Both the position numbers and the translations under genes were made by a program. A stretch of 64,000 nucleotides of DNA from Halobacillus andaensis (GTDB lineage Bacteria; Bacillota; Bacilli; Bacillales; Halobacillaceae), in assembly GCF_014636475.1 (NCBI RefSeq), contig NZ_BMEL01000002.1:62001-126000 (forward strand), written 5' to 3'. Below are positions 27,483-37,154 of this stretch, one piece after another. The notes beneath the pieces are model-generated. The model was not told where the DNA came from and did no database searches. It was given only the letters and a program-made list of their open reading frames with translations. Position 1 is the first letter of the stretch. Each line of letters starts with the position of its first letter.

Positions 27483-27925
27483 AGGTAATTTTCACATCAG
27501 ACGTAAAAGGTAAAGGTAAGAAAGGTGAAATCAAGAACGTCTCTGACGGTTATGCACGCAACTACCTTTTAAAAAATAACTTAGCGGTTGAAGCTACAGG
27601 CGGCAACCTTAAGGCCCAGCAAGCCAAAGATGCGAAGGAAGAACAGAAAGCGGAAGAAGTGAAGAAAGAAGCCGAGCAGCTTAAAGAAACGCTTGCGGAT
27701 CTGGAAGTGAAGCTTGTAGCTAAATCCGGAGATAACGGCCGCTTGTTTGGTTCGATTACGAGTAAGCAAATCGCAGAGCAGCTAAAGAAATCCCACAACA
27801 TTAAAATCGACAAACGTAAAATTGAACTGGACGAACCGATCCGTAACCTTGGGTATACGAACGTTCCCGTTAAGCTTCATAACGAAGTGACAGGGACGAT
27901 CCGTGTCCATGTGGCCGAGAAGTAA
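27479..27925 (+). CDS. rplI: 50S ribosomal protein L9
   Basis: 148 residues. [20 protein letters not shown] and [15 protein letters not shown] are the bL9 signature, followed by a long connecting helix rich in Lys/Glu and a C-terminal rRNA-binding domain. GGAGGAGA precedes the ATG, which overlaps the gdpP stop codon by four bases. Confidence 0.98.
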   Translation: MKVIFTSDVKGKGKKGEIKNVSDGYARNYLLKNNLAVEATGGNLKAQQAKDAKEEQKAEEVKKEAEQLKETLADLEVKLVAKSGDNGRLFGSITSKQIAEQLKKSHNIKIDKRKIELDEPIRNLGYTNVPVKLHNEVTGTIRVHVAEK

Positions 27926-27960
27926 ATGTTCTTTTGCGCACGTAGAGGAGGAAACAGCTA

Positions 27961-29322
27961 GTGAGTGAATTATGGAATGACCGTACACCGCCGCACAATA
28001 TTGAAGCTGAGCAGGCGGTTCTTGGTGCGGTCTTTTTAGAGCCTGAAGCGATGTCTACAGCTGCGGAATATCTACTTCCGGAAGATTTTTACCGGGCTAG
28101 CCATCAGCGGATCTTTGAAGTAATGCTCACGCTTTCTGACCGTGGGGAGCCGATCGACCTTGTTACGGTAACCACAGCGTTATCCAATAACAAAGTGTTA
28201 GAGGAAGTAGGCGGCGTTTCTTATTTAAGTGATATCGCGAACTCCGTTCCAACGGCAGCCAACATTTCATACTACACAAAGATTGTCAGCGAAAAGTCAA
28301 CGCTGCGTGGATTGATTCGTACAGCGACTAATATCGTAACGAGCGGCTTCGCCGAAGAAGAGAATATTGAAGATGTACTGAATGCGGCTGAGAAAGAAAT
28401 CCTGGAGGTGTCCCAGCGAAAAGATTCCGGCGCGTTTAAAAACATTAAAGACGTGTTAATCGATGTGTACGACAACATTGAACAGCTTCATAACAATGAT
28501 GGGAACACGACCGGTATTCCTACAGGTTACCGCGACCTGGATCAAATCACATCAGGATTTCAGCGAAATGATTTGATCATTATCGCTGCGCGTCCTTCCA
28601 TGGGTAAGACCGCCTTTGCGCTTAACATCGCGCAGAACGTAGCGGTGAATTCAGATGAAAACGTCGCGATCTTCAGTTTGGAGATGGGGGCCGACCAGCT
28701 TGTTTCTCGTATGTTATGTGCTGAAGGCAACATTGATGCCCAGCGTCTGCGTACAGGGTCCATGGAAGCTGATGACTGGAATAAGCTGACGATGGCCATG
28801 GGAAGCTTATCCAATGCCGGCATTTATATTGATGATACACCTGGTATTCGAGTGAACGAAATTCGCTCCAAATGTCGTCGTCTTAAGCAGGAACACGGCC
28901 TTGGCATGATCTTGATTGACTACCTGCAGCTCATCCAAGGAAGCGCGAATTCTAAGGAAAACCGTCAGCAGGAAGTGTCGGAAATTTCCCGATCGTTAAA
29001 AGGGTTAGCCCGTGAATTAAATGTCCCGTTGATTGCTCTTTCTCAGCTCTCTCGTGGCGTTGAATCCAGACAGGACAAGCGTCCGATGATGTCAGACCTT
29101 CGTGAATCGGGTTCGATTGAGCAGGATGCGGATATTGTCGGCTTCTTGTATCGTGACGATTACTATGACCAGGAGTCTGAAAACCAAAATATCATTGAAA
29201 TCATCATATCCAAGCAGCGTAACGGTCCGGTCGGAAACGTCGAACTGGCCTTTGTGAAGGAATACAATAAGTTCGTCGATCTCGACCACCGCTACACCGA
29301 TGCTGACGTGCCGCCGGCATAA
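27961..29322 (+). CDS. dnaC: Replicative DNA helicase (DnaB type; dnaC in Bacillus)
   Basis: 453 residues. N-terminal DnaG-interacting domain (PPHNIEAEQAVLGAVF), RecA-like motor with Walker A RPSMGKTAFALN and Walker B LGMILIDYLQLI, and the DnaB-specific SDLRESGSIEQDADIV. GTG start with GAGGAGG upstream. Co-directional with rplI in the usual Firmicute order. Confidence 0.97.
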   Translation: MSELWNDRTPPHNIEAEQAVLGAVFLEPEAMSTAAEYLLPEDFYRASHQRIFEVMLTLSDRGEPIDLVTVTTALSNNKVLEEVGGVSYLSDIANSVPTAANISYYTKIVSEKSTLRGLIRTATNIVTSGFAEEENIEDVLNAAEKEILEVSQRKDSGAFKNIKDVLIDVYDNIEQLHNNDGNTTGIPTGYRDLDQITSGFQRNDLIIIAARPSMGKTAFALNIAQNVAVNSDENVAIFSLEMGADQLVSRMLCAEGNIDAQRLRTGSMEADDWNKLTMAMGSLSNAGIYIDDTPGIRVNEIRSKCRRLKQEHGLGMILIDYLQLIQGSANSKENRQQEVSEISRSLKGLARELNVPLIALSQLSRGVESRQDKRPMMSDLRESGSIEQDADIVGFLYRDDYYDQESENQNIIEIIISKQRNGPVGNVELAFVKEYNKFVDLDHRYTDADVPPA

Positions 29323-29339
29323 GAGCAACAACGATGGAT

Positions 29340-29515
29340 GAGCAGTAAATGAAGTGAGAGCGCTACAGCGGTGCAATGAGTATCTGCAGTAGATAAAGTG
29401 AGAGCGCCACCGCGGTACCTGGTACCGTCAGCACTTTTGCCGCGTGAGAGCTGATACCATCAGCACTCTTGCCGTAAAAGAGCGGTAGCGTCAGCACTCA
29501 CACCATAAAAGAGCA
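29340..29515. repeat. Degenerate 31-32 nt tandem repeats with GGTACC core
   Basis: Units built on GTGAGAGC or AAAAGAGC plus GTCAGCACT recur; the last two full units are 32 and 31 nt. A GGTACCTGGTACC palindrome lies at the start. Related motifs appear in the hairpin at 49044-49110. No gene in 29323-29627. Confidence 0.6.
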
Positions 29516-29519
29516 AAAC

Positions 29520-29566
29520 AAAAGCCTTTCATCCCATTACAGCAAAAGAGGATGAAAGGCTTTTTT
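29520..29566 (+). terminator. Terminator after dnaC
   Basis: AAAAGCCTTTCATCC pairs with GGATGAAAGGCTTTT, followed by T residues. It may also serve the convergent HAD gene. Confidence 0.85.
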
Positions 29567-29627
29567 ATATTCATCACTCACCGTTACGCCTCCTATAGCA
29601 GGAGTTACGCCGGCTCGTGAATGAACG

Positions 29628-30482
29628 CTAGGTTAACCAGTGGGAGATCGCATGAGCGACTCCGTGTTCATCGTTTGTTTTCGTTACAAAATCACTCGCT
29701 TCTAAGACTGAATCCCTTGCATTCGCCATAGCCGCCCGGTGTCCCGCCACGTTAAGCATCGAGAGGTCGTTTGGGCTGTCGCCGATTGCGGCTGTATCGC
29801 GCAGGGAGTAGCCAAAGTGAGCAGCGAGTTTTTCTAAAGCGATACCCTTTGAAGCGTACTTGTGTTCAAGCTCAAAATTGTGAATGCCTGAGCTGACGAG
29901 TGTTACATCCTCATACCCTTCAAACTTACGCCAGCCTTTGTCTCGTTTTTCTTTTTCAAAGGAGAAAGCGAGCACGTTGTATAAGGGAACTCCAGCTTGA
30001 ACAATTTCCTTGTAGGAAGGGACTTTTTTAAAACCTGTCTGCCCGAACTGTTTAGCGAGGGAATGTTCAAGCTCAGCTATATTCGCGTCAGGGTTCGCTG
30101 TTTTAATCCGGTCGAGCTCAATATACAGCAGGTCGCGTCCGTTTTCTGGCGTAAGAATGGCGTCATCGCTAAAGACTTCATAGTAATAGTCTTCCGCTTC
30201 AAGCCAGCTTAAGATTTCTTCGGCATCGTTTGGCTGGATCGGAACGGAATCGAACAGTTCTCCTTCAGGGGTATGAATCGTAGCTCCATTAGCGCCAATG
30301 ACCCATGTGGTGAGGCCCGTTTTTGAAAAAACTTCTCGTACGTCGAATTCGGCACGTCCTGTCGCTACGACAATTTCCACCCCTTCCTGCTGCGCTCTTT
30401 GAATGGCTTCTAAATTTTCTTGGCTGATTTCACTTTCGTTATTTAAAAGGGTGCCATCTAAATCAATCGCAATCATCTTCAT
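29628..30482 (-). CDS. Cof-type HAD-IIB phosphatase
   Basis: 284 residues. Motif I DLDGTLLN, motif II VATGR, and motif IV AAIGDSPNDLSML define a Mg-dependent HAD hydrolase with a C2 cap, usually acting on sugar phosphates or flavin nucleotides. The start overlaps the upstream DeoR gene by 4 bp, so substrate and regulator ligand are probably related. Confidence 0.9.
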   Translation of the reverse strand: MKMIAIDLDGTLLNNESEISQENLEAIQRAQQEGVEIVVATGRAEFDVREVFSKTGLTTWVIGANGATIHTPEGELFDSVPIQPNDAEEILSWLEAEDYYYEVFSDDAILTPENGRDLLYIELDRIKTANPDANIAELEHSLAKQFGQTGFKKVPSYKEIVQAGVPLYNVLAFSFEKEKRDKGWRKFEGYEDVTLVSSGIHNFELEHKYASKGIALEKLAAHFGYSLRDTAAIGDSPNDLSMLNVAGHRAAMANARDSVLEASDFVTKTNDEHGVAHAISHWLT

Positions 30483-31249
30483 CCTGCTTCCTCCTCCGTC
30501 ACTAATAACTCCACCTGGTTATGTTCTAATAGCTGTTGAAACTCTTCACTCGGCGTCCGGTCGGTAATGAGGAGATCCACGTCTGCCAGTTCGGCGTATT
30601 GATAAAAATCGGTAACGCCAATTTTCGTATGGTCAGCGAGAACGGTCACTTGCTGCGCCTGTTCGGTCATCTTCCGCTTCACCATTCCATCTTCTTCATG
30701 GGCAATCGTAAGCCCGTGTTCTGAGATGCCGACGACTCCGATAAAGGCGTGATCGACATAATACTTAGAAAGGCGTTCAATGACAGAAGTGCCGTACAAG
30801 AATCGATGCTCCTTGTTTAGCTGGCCGCCTAATAAATGAATGTCCGCATGTTTGTTATGAGACAAAAGATCGGCTAAATTAATCGAGTTCGTAATGACGG
30901 TTAAGTCTATATCTTCAAGCTGTGCAGCGCAGGACTGCACGGTTGTAGAGGCATCGAGTATCACCTTATCTCCGCTTCGTATAAGAGAAGCTGCCTTGCG
31001 TCCAATCGCCAGCTTCTCTTCAGACACCGTTTGAAGCCTGTTTGAGTAGTCTTTTACTTCATTATGACTCGTTGGTAAAATAGCCCCTCCCCGCGTCCGC
31101 ACAATGGCTCGCTGTTCTTCTAATTTAACGAGGTCTCTCCTCGCCGTGTCCCTTGAAACATGAAACAGCTCACAAATCTTTTCGACTGAGATTCGTTTGG
31201 TCTGTTTTACATACTTAAGAATCTCAATTAAGCGTTCCTCTTGATACAA
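30479..31249 (-). CDS. DeoR/GlpR family transcriptional regulator
   Basis: 256 residues. N-terminal HTH (ERLIEILKYVKQTKRISVEK, then HVSRDTARRDLVKL) and a sugar-phosphate sensor domain (ILDASTTVQSCAAQLE, TVITNSINLADLL). Likely controls itself and the coupled phosphatase. TTG 31249 gives the usual N-terminus (xQEERLIEIL) and better spacing than GTG 31258. Confidence 0.85.
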   Translation of the reverse strand: MYQEERLIEILKYVKQTKRISVEKICELFHVSRDTARRDLVKLEEQRAIVRTRGGAILPTSHNEVKDYSNRLQTVSEEKLAIGRKAASLIRSGDKVILDASTTVQSCAAQLEDIDLTVITNSINLADLLSHNKHADIHLLGGQLNKEHRFLYGTSVIERLSKYYVDHAFIGVVGISEHGLTIAHEEDGMVKRKMTEQAQQVTVLADHTKIGVTDFYQYAELADVDLLITDRTPSEEFQQLLEHNQVELLVTEEEAG

Positions 31250-31262
31250 AGCACCCACCGTC

Positions 31263-31352
31263 CTTACTTATTCTATAAGTTATTATAAGTATTTATGACA
31301 ATTTAATCAAGCAATTTAAGTTTTTGTAAGTAAATATAAGTAATCATGAAAT
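31263..31352. promoter_or_regulatory. ATAAGT-repeat region, candidate DeoR operators
   Basis: TATAAGT, TTATAAGT, GTAAGT and ATATAAGT recur in about 80 bp directly upstream of the DeoR start, in a spacing that could fit several operator half-sites. Confidence 0.4.
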
Positions 31353-31357
31353 TGAGA

Positions 31358-31401
31358 TAAATCGAACATTACGATAATATTAAATTTAAATGTTCGTGTT
31401 T
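31358..31401. promoter_or_regulatory. Paired PurR boxes upstream of purA
   Basis: TAAATCGAACATT (31358-31370) and, inverted, AATGTTCGTGTTT (31389-31401) each match the B. subtilis PurBox AWWWCCGAACWWT at about 11 of 13 positions, with an 18-nt gap. The orientation is that expected for PurR operators. Confidence 0.6.
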
Positions 31402-31405
31402 TGCG

Positions 31406-31434
31406 TTGACGTACGTCTCTAAAATTGATAAACT
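31406..31434 (+). promoter_or_regulatory. purA promoter
   Basis: TTGACG (31406-31411), 17-nt spacer, TAAACT (31429-31434), just downstream of the PurR boxes. Confidence 0.7.
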
Positions 31435-31451
31435 GACGATGGAATTAATGA

Positions 31452-32771
<1,320 letters not shown>

Positions 32772-32776
32772 TTTCA

Positions 32777-32822
32777 TAAAAGAGCACGTCTTCCTTATAA
32801 TAAAGGGAGACGTGCTTTTTTA
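32777..32822 (+). terminator. purA terminator
   Basis: AAAAGAGCACGTCTTCC pairs with GGGAGACGTGCTTTTTT around an AT-rich loop. Confidence 0.85.
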
Positions 32823-32838
32823 GATGGAAGGAGGACCC

Positions 32839-33381
32839 ATGATGAAACGTATCAGTGTGTTTGCTGGATCCAGTGCGGGCAATGATCCAGAATTTACAGA
32901 GCAGACGAAAATACTTGGAAAAGCTTTTGCAGAAAAAAACATTGAGCTTGTTTATGGTGGCGCCAAAAGTGGATTAATGGGGGTTATGGCAGATACTATT
33001 CTAGAACATGGCGGTCAGGTGACGGGGATTATGCCGACCCCCTTATTTGAAAAAGAGATAGTGCACCCAGGCGTCACGACGTTCATTGAAGTCGATACGA
33101 TGCATCAGCGAAAAGAAAAGATGAGTGAGCTTGCCGATGGGTTCATCGCCTTACCAGGAGGTTTCGGAACGCTGGAGGAATTATTTGAGACGATCACATG
33201 GGCACAGATTGGTCTTCATGAGAAACCGGTCGGTCTCTTTAATATTCAAGGGTACTATTCACCTGTACTTGAGTTAATGGATCACGCGATTGAAGCTGGG
33301 TTTGTTTCCTCTGAGAGCCGTAACATTTTACTAGAATCTGCTGACGGTCACGACCTGCTTTCCCTGCTGGAAAATAAGTAA
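32839..33381 (+). CDS. LOG-family nucleoside 5'-monophosphate phosphoribohydrolase
   Basis: 180 residues. VFAGSSAGND, the Rossmann-type KSGLMGVMAD and the family motif LPGGFGTLEELFE. Members cleave cytokinin ribotides or AMP-like nucleotides to base and ribose 5-phosphate. AAGGAGG supports ATG 32839 (or 32842). It resembles Bacillus YvdD. Confidence 0.9.
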   Translation: MMKRISVFAGSSAGNDPEFTEQTKILGKAFAEKNIELVYGGAKSGLMGVMADTILEHGGQVTGIMPTPLFEKEIVHPGVTTFIEVDTMHQRKEKMSELADGFIALPGGFGTLEELFETITWAQIGLHEKPVGLFNIQGYYSPVLELMDHAIEAGFVSSESRNILLESADGHDLLSLLENK

Positions 33382-33459
33382 ATGCAAAAATCTATTGCGT
33401 AATTTTAAAAAGGTATGGTATGATATTCTTCGTTGCGGTAAAGAAGAATCATCATACGT

Positions 33460-33536
33460 GGTCCGGTAGTTCAGTTGGTTAGAATGCCTGCCTGTCACGC
33501 AGGAGGTCGCGGGTTCGAGTCCCGTCCGGACCGCCA
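33460..33536 (+). tRNA. tRNA-Asp (anticodon GTC)
   Basis: 77 nt with a 7-bp acceptor stem GGTCCGG/CCGGACC, anticodon loop CTGTCAC, T-arm GGGTTCGAGTCCC and encoded CCA. Confidence 0.97.
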
Positions 33537-33588
33537 CTTATATTTTTCATACTAACAGCTTCGTCGAAACTATTTAAATACTAACCAT

Positions 33589-33661
<73 letters not shown>

Positions 33662-33666
33662 CTCCA

Positions 33667-33707
33667 AAAAACGCCAGCGAACAAAATGTTCGCTGGCGTT
33701 TTTTTAT
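33667..33707 (+). terminator. Terminator of the tRNA pair
   Basis: ACGCCAGCGAACA pairs perfectly with TGTTCGCTGGCGT, then a T run. Confidence 0.95.
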
Positions 33708-33972
33708 GTACATATACTATATTCCTATAATTGTAAACGACATGCAATAATAGATGAATTATTTACCAATAAAAAGAGTAATATTACACTTTTTATGTGA
33801 TTTTATCCTTTGAACATGAGATTTTTGGAAACTTTATTATAAATACATTACATCATTTAATAACTATTCAATCGACTTTCTTACTATGGTAAATTGGTAA
33901 AGTGTCAAAAAATACGAAAAAAAGACAAATATACAGATAAAGAGAGAGAAGTTGACATAGGGGGAAGTGAAC
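33708..33972. other. AT-rich leader region of the M23 peptidase gene
   Basis: About 265 bp with no gene. TGTAAACGACATGCAAT at 33732-33748 loosely resembles the WalR box (TGTWAH-N5-TGTWAH), with mismatches in the second half. WalR control of a wall hydrolase would make sense, but the match is weak. Confidence 0.35.
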
Positions 33973-35373
33973 GTGAAAGAGACGACGGGACTTTGGAAAA
34001 AAGCTTCCGCGATTGCATTGCTTGGCGTTAGTTTAAGTTTTGGAACAGTCTATGCCGAAGACAACCTACAAACTGTTTACCACGTATATGTTGGTGATAA
34101 ACATGTTGGCGTAGTTGATCAGAAAAAACAGGCAGAGGATACGGTTCAACAACACTTAGATGAGGCACAAGAAGAGAATGAAGACTATGACGTGGAGCTT
34201 TTAGATGAAGTATCTTTCGTACCGGAGAAAATCTTCTCACCATCGCATGATTCCGACAAAACCATGCGTGAGCTTGAAGAATCCATAGAAGTAGGTGCAG
34301 CTGCAGTTGAATTATCTGTAGAAGACGAAACGGTGGCTTATCTTCCAAGTGAACAAGAAGCAGATGAAGCGGTGCGTAAGTTGAAAGAGCAGTATGTTGA
34401 TGCAGAAGATTTAAAAGAAATAGAGAATCGTGACGAGGATGAAAACCCAGAGATTGATGAATCTACGATTATCGATGTCGAGCTATCAAACGACGTAAAC
34501 TTTGAAGAAAAAGTAGTAGATCCGTCTGAGATGAACGACGTGGATGAAGCGCTGGAAGTCTTACAAGAGGGAACAACAGAAAAAGAGGTTCATCAAGTGG
34601 AAAAAGGGGAAGTTCTGGGAGAAATCGCCTCTGAATACGATTTATCTGAAAAAGAATTGCTTGAGCTTAATCCAACGTTAGATGAAGATGAGCCTGTGCA
34701 AGTTGACCAAGAGATCGAAGTAACAGAGACAGCACCTTTAACGGACGTTTTAATTAAGGAAGAGGGAATAAAAAAAGAGAAAATTCCTTATGAAACAGAA
34801 GTAGTCGAAACCGACGACTTATTAAAGGGTGAAAAAGAGACAAAGCAAGAGGGTAAAGACGGCGAAAAAGAAATACATTACTATAAAGATAAGACAAATG
34901 ATCGCGAGACGGACGAAGGCACGATAGAAGAGAAAGAAATCTCCAAACCTAAGAAAGAAATCGTATTAAAAGGCACAAAGGTCATTCCTTCGAAAGGGAC
35001 GGGGGATTTTGAATGGCCGGCCGTAGGTGGAACCATCACCAGTAAGCAAGGCGAGCGATGGGGATCCTTCCACAAAGGCATTGACATTGCAGGCGTGAAA
35101 GATCTTACAATCAAAGCGGCTGATAATGGCAAAGTAACCGAAGCAGGAAAGAGCGGAGCTTATGGGAATAAAGTAGTGGTTGATCATAACAACGGCTACA
35201 AAACGATCTATGCTCACCTCAAATCCATTGATGTTCAAGTGGGAGACACGGTAGAGAAAGGTTCTTCTCTAGGAGACATGGGTAACACAGGCCGCTCGAC
35301 TGGAGTTCACCTGCACTTTGAAGTTTATAAAGATGGATCGTTAGAAAATCCATTGGACCACATTCAAAAATAA
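33973..35373 (+). CDS. Secreted M23 peptidase with LysM and G5 domains
   Basis: 466 residues. Signal peptide (IALLGVSLSFGTVYAED), an acidic N-terminal region, a LysM module around VEKGEVLGEIASEYDLSEKE, a G5-like segment (IPYETEVVETDDLLKGE), then a C-terminal lysostaphin-type peptidase with zinc motifs HKGIDIAG and VHLHFEVYKDG. Predicted to cut peptidoglycan peptides outside the cell. GTG 33973 has GGGGGAA 6 nt upstream. Location just before walRK is functionally suggestive. Confidence 0.92.
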   Translation: MKETTGLWKKASAIALLGVSLSFGTVYAEDNLQTVYHVYVGDKHVGVVDQKKQAEDTVQQHLDEAQEENEDYDVELLDEVSFVPEKIFSPSHDSDKTMRELEESIEVGAAAVELSVEDETVAYLPSEQEADEAVRKLKEQYVDAEDLKEIENRDEDENPEIDESTIIDVELSNDVNFEEKVVDPSEMNDVDEALEVLQEGTTEKEVHQVEKGEVLGEIASEYDLSEKELLELNPTLDEDEPVQVDQEIEVTETAPLTDVLIKEEGIKKEKIPYETEVVETDDLLKGEKETKQEGKDGEKEIHYYKDKTNDRETDEGTIEEKEISKPKKEIVLKGTKVIPSKGTGDFEWPAVGGTITSKQGERWGSFHKGIDIAGVKDLTIKAADNGKVTEAGKSGAYGNKVVVDHNNGYKTIYAHLKSIDVQVGDTVEKGSSLGDMGNTGRSTGVHLHFEVYKDGSLENPLDHIQK

Positions 35374-35390
35374 GCTGCTAAACAGCAGCG

Positions 35391-35430
35391 TCAGCTTGTA
35401 GAGAAAACCTTTTCTCTACAAGCTTTTTTG
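35391..35430 (+). terminator. M23 peptidase terminator
   Basis: AGCTTGTAGAGAAAA pairs perfectly with TTTTCTCTACAAGCT, then a T run. Confidence 0.92.
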
Positions 35431-35472
35431 TTTTTTTATAAGAGGGTGAATATTCCTTGTGATAGAAAGAGT

Positions 35473-35593
35473 AAAGGTTGTAGGAAACGACTCGCTTTCC
35501 ATGGGCGAATGGTGTGCCTCCTCAGGCAAACGCCTTCCGGGGTCCCACCTTATTCGTATCTCCCATAGGAGTCTCGCCGTTTCCTACAACTTT
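35473..35593. repeat. Long inverted-repeat intergenic element, copy 6
   Basis: Outer arms AAAGGTTGTAGGAAACG and CGTTTCCTACAACTTT. Core GCTTTCCATGGGCGAATGG and TCCCATAGGAGTC. Compared with copy 4, the arm change TTTTAGG to TTGTAGG is matched by a change on the other arm. Confidence 0.85.
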
Positions 35594-35842
35594 TTTCGAT
35601 AGTTTTTTAAATCTCCTCGTTAAGTTTAATTTTCTTGTTTGTTTCACGGGAGCGACATAATGAATTGGAAATGGTCACGATGGGAATGAAAAGTTGAACG
35701 TAGTTCGTTCACCTAAAAACCGACGGGTTGTGGTATTGTCGCTTGCGCACATAAAGAGGAAGTTTCGAGAGACGCTGAGGACAGCTGTCTCTTTCGAACA
35801 AGAAGAAGCGTCTTGTTTTATCTAAAGGAACTTTTAAGGAGC

Positions 35843-35945
35843 GAGGACCCTTCCACTCCTGCGGAAGAACGAGTGAACCGAGATCGCCGAGCGCGGGTTT
35901 CGCGAGGAAGCTCGGGCGCTCGTCCGCGGAAAGGGAAGGGTTCGA
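35843..35945. repeat. Long inverted-repeat intergenic element, copy 7
   Basis: Arms GGACCCTTCC/GGAAGGGTTC with core CTCCTGCGGAAG and GTCCGCGGAAAGG. The middle is more diverged than in other copies. Confidence 0.65.
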
Positions 35946-36061
35946 GGCCACTGAAAAACTGAAGGTTTAAAAGTAATGAAACGGCCCGTATATGAGTTGT
36001 ATGTCTATACAAACCGAGTTGAAGTTCTCGCTGTTTTGAAAGTAGAGTCCTCCTTGTACAA

Positions 36062-36110
36062 GAAAAAGAGTGATTTTCTTTTATAAATGAAAGAAAATCA
36101 CTCTTTTTAG
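36062..36110. terminator. Orphan perfect hairpin with flanking A and T runs
   Basis: AAAAAGAGTGATTTTCTT pairs exactly with AAGAAAATCACTCTTTTT. No gene ends nearby on either strand, so it may terminate an unannotated small RNA. Confidence 0.6.
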
Positions 36111-36132
36111 ACAGGACACTGTTGATTCGACA

Positions 36133-36257
36133 ATGAGCGATCGGTGGTGACGCCTGCGGGAACAGCGCGAGCCGAAGATCCACTTGGTCGAGTGGTTTTC
36201 TTGACCAAGTTAGCTGAGGCCGTGCCCGCGGCAAGCATCCACCGACAAGCGATTCGT
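36133..36257. repeat. Long inverted-repeat intergenic element, copy 8
   Basis: 125 bp, near-identical to copy 3 at 17876-18000, same orientation. Confidence 0.85.
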
Positions 36258-36440
36258 GGAATAACAACAAACTTTGACAGCTTCTATAGAATAGACAGGA
36301 CTTTTTCAGTGGCCTCAAGGGTCCTTCGCTCCCGGCGTCACTACAAAGCGCAGAAGCTTTTTTGTAATGTAAGACATTTCTGCGGAAATAAGTTAAAATG
36401 ATAGAAAGAATAGAAGTTGATAAAAAGGAAGTGACTGAAG

Positions 36441-37145
36441 ATGGCACAGAAGATCCTAGTAGTAGATGATGAAAAGCCAATTGCAGATATATTAAAGTTT
36501 AATTTAGAAAAAGAAGGTTATGAAGTCGTGTGCGCTTACGATGGGGATGAAGCGATTCGTAAAGCGAATGAGGAAAATCCTGAATTGATTTTACTCGACA
36601 TCATGCTCCCAAATAAAGACGGGAATGAAGTCTGCCGCGAAGTTCGAAAAACCCAAGCCATGCCGATTATTATGTTAACAGCAAAGGATGCTGAAATTGA
36701 TAAAGTTCTCGGCTTGGAAATGGGAGCTGATGATTACGTTACGAAACCATTCAGCAACCGGGAGTTAATTGCCCGCGTAAAAGCGAACTTGCGCAGGCAT
36801 CAGCAGGAGCCGGAAGATCAATCGCAGCAATCGAAGGATATTACGATCGGCCGTTTAGCGATCCATCCTGATGCTTATACAGTAACGCGTGATGGTTCAT
36901 ACATTGAGTTAACCCATCGTGAATTTGAACTTCTTCACTACTTAGCCCGTCATATTGGACAGGTGATGACGCGTGAGCACTTGCTGGAAACCGTGTGGGG
37001 CTACGATTATTATGGGGATGTACGTACGGTAGACGTTACAGTTCGTCGACTGCGAGAGAAGATTGAAGAAAATCCAAGTAACCCCGCGTGGATCGTTACA
37101 CGCCGTGGGGTCGGGTACTATTTAAGAAATCCAGAGCAGGAGTAG
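36441..37145 (+). CDS. walR: Essential response regulator WalR
   Basis: 234 residues, OmpR/PhoB type. Receiver with phosphoacceptor Asp53 in [13 protein letters not shown] and DNA-binding winged helix ending in [11 protein letters not shown]. Controls cell-wall hydrolases and links wall metabolism to division. First gene of walRKHIJ-htrA. Confidence 0.98.
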   Translation: MAQKILVVDDEKPIADILKFNLEKEGYEVVCAYDGDEAIRKANEENPELILLDIMLPNKDGNEVCREVRKTQAMPIIMLTAKDAEIDKVLGLEMGADDYVTKPFSNRELIARVKANLRRHQQEPEDQSQQSKDITIGRLAIHPDAYTVTRDGSYIELTHREFELLHYLARHIGQVMTREHLLETVWGYDYYGDVRTVDVTVRRLREKIEENPSNPAWIVTRRGVGYYLRNPEQE

Positions 37146-37154
37146 TGTTAGTGT

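Larger units (their letters stand above)
35374..36440. other. Gene-free interval of about 1.07 kb before walR
   Basis: Contains the M23 terminator, inverted-repeat copies 6, 7 and 8, and an isolated strong hairpin at 36062-36110. Open frames here overlap the repeats and look spurious. A fragment at 36300-36330 repeats, in reverse complement, the right edge of copy 7 (TTTTCAGTGGCCTC). Confidence 0.6.

Noticed and set aside
35818-36480. Open frame of 220 codons on the minus strand before walR
   Set aside because: It runs through inverted-repeat copies 7 and 8 and into walR antisense, has repeat-derived low-complexity sequence and no ribosome site.
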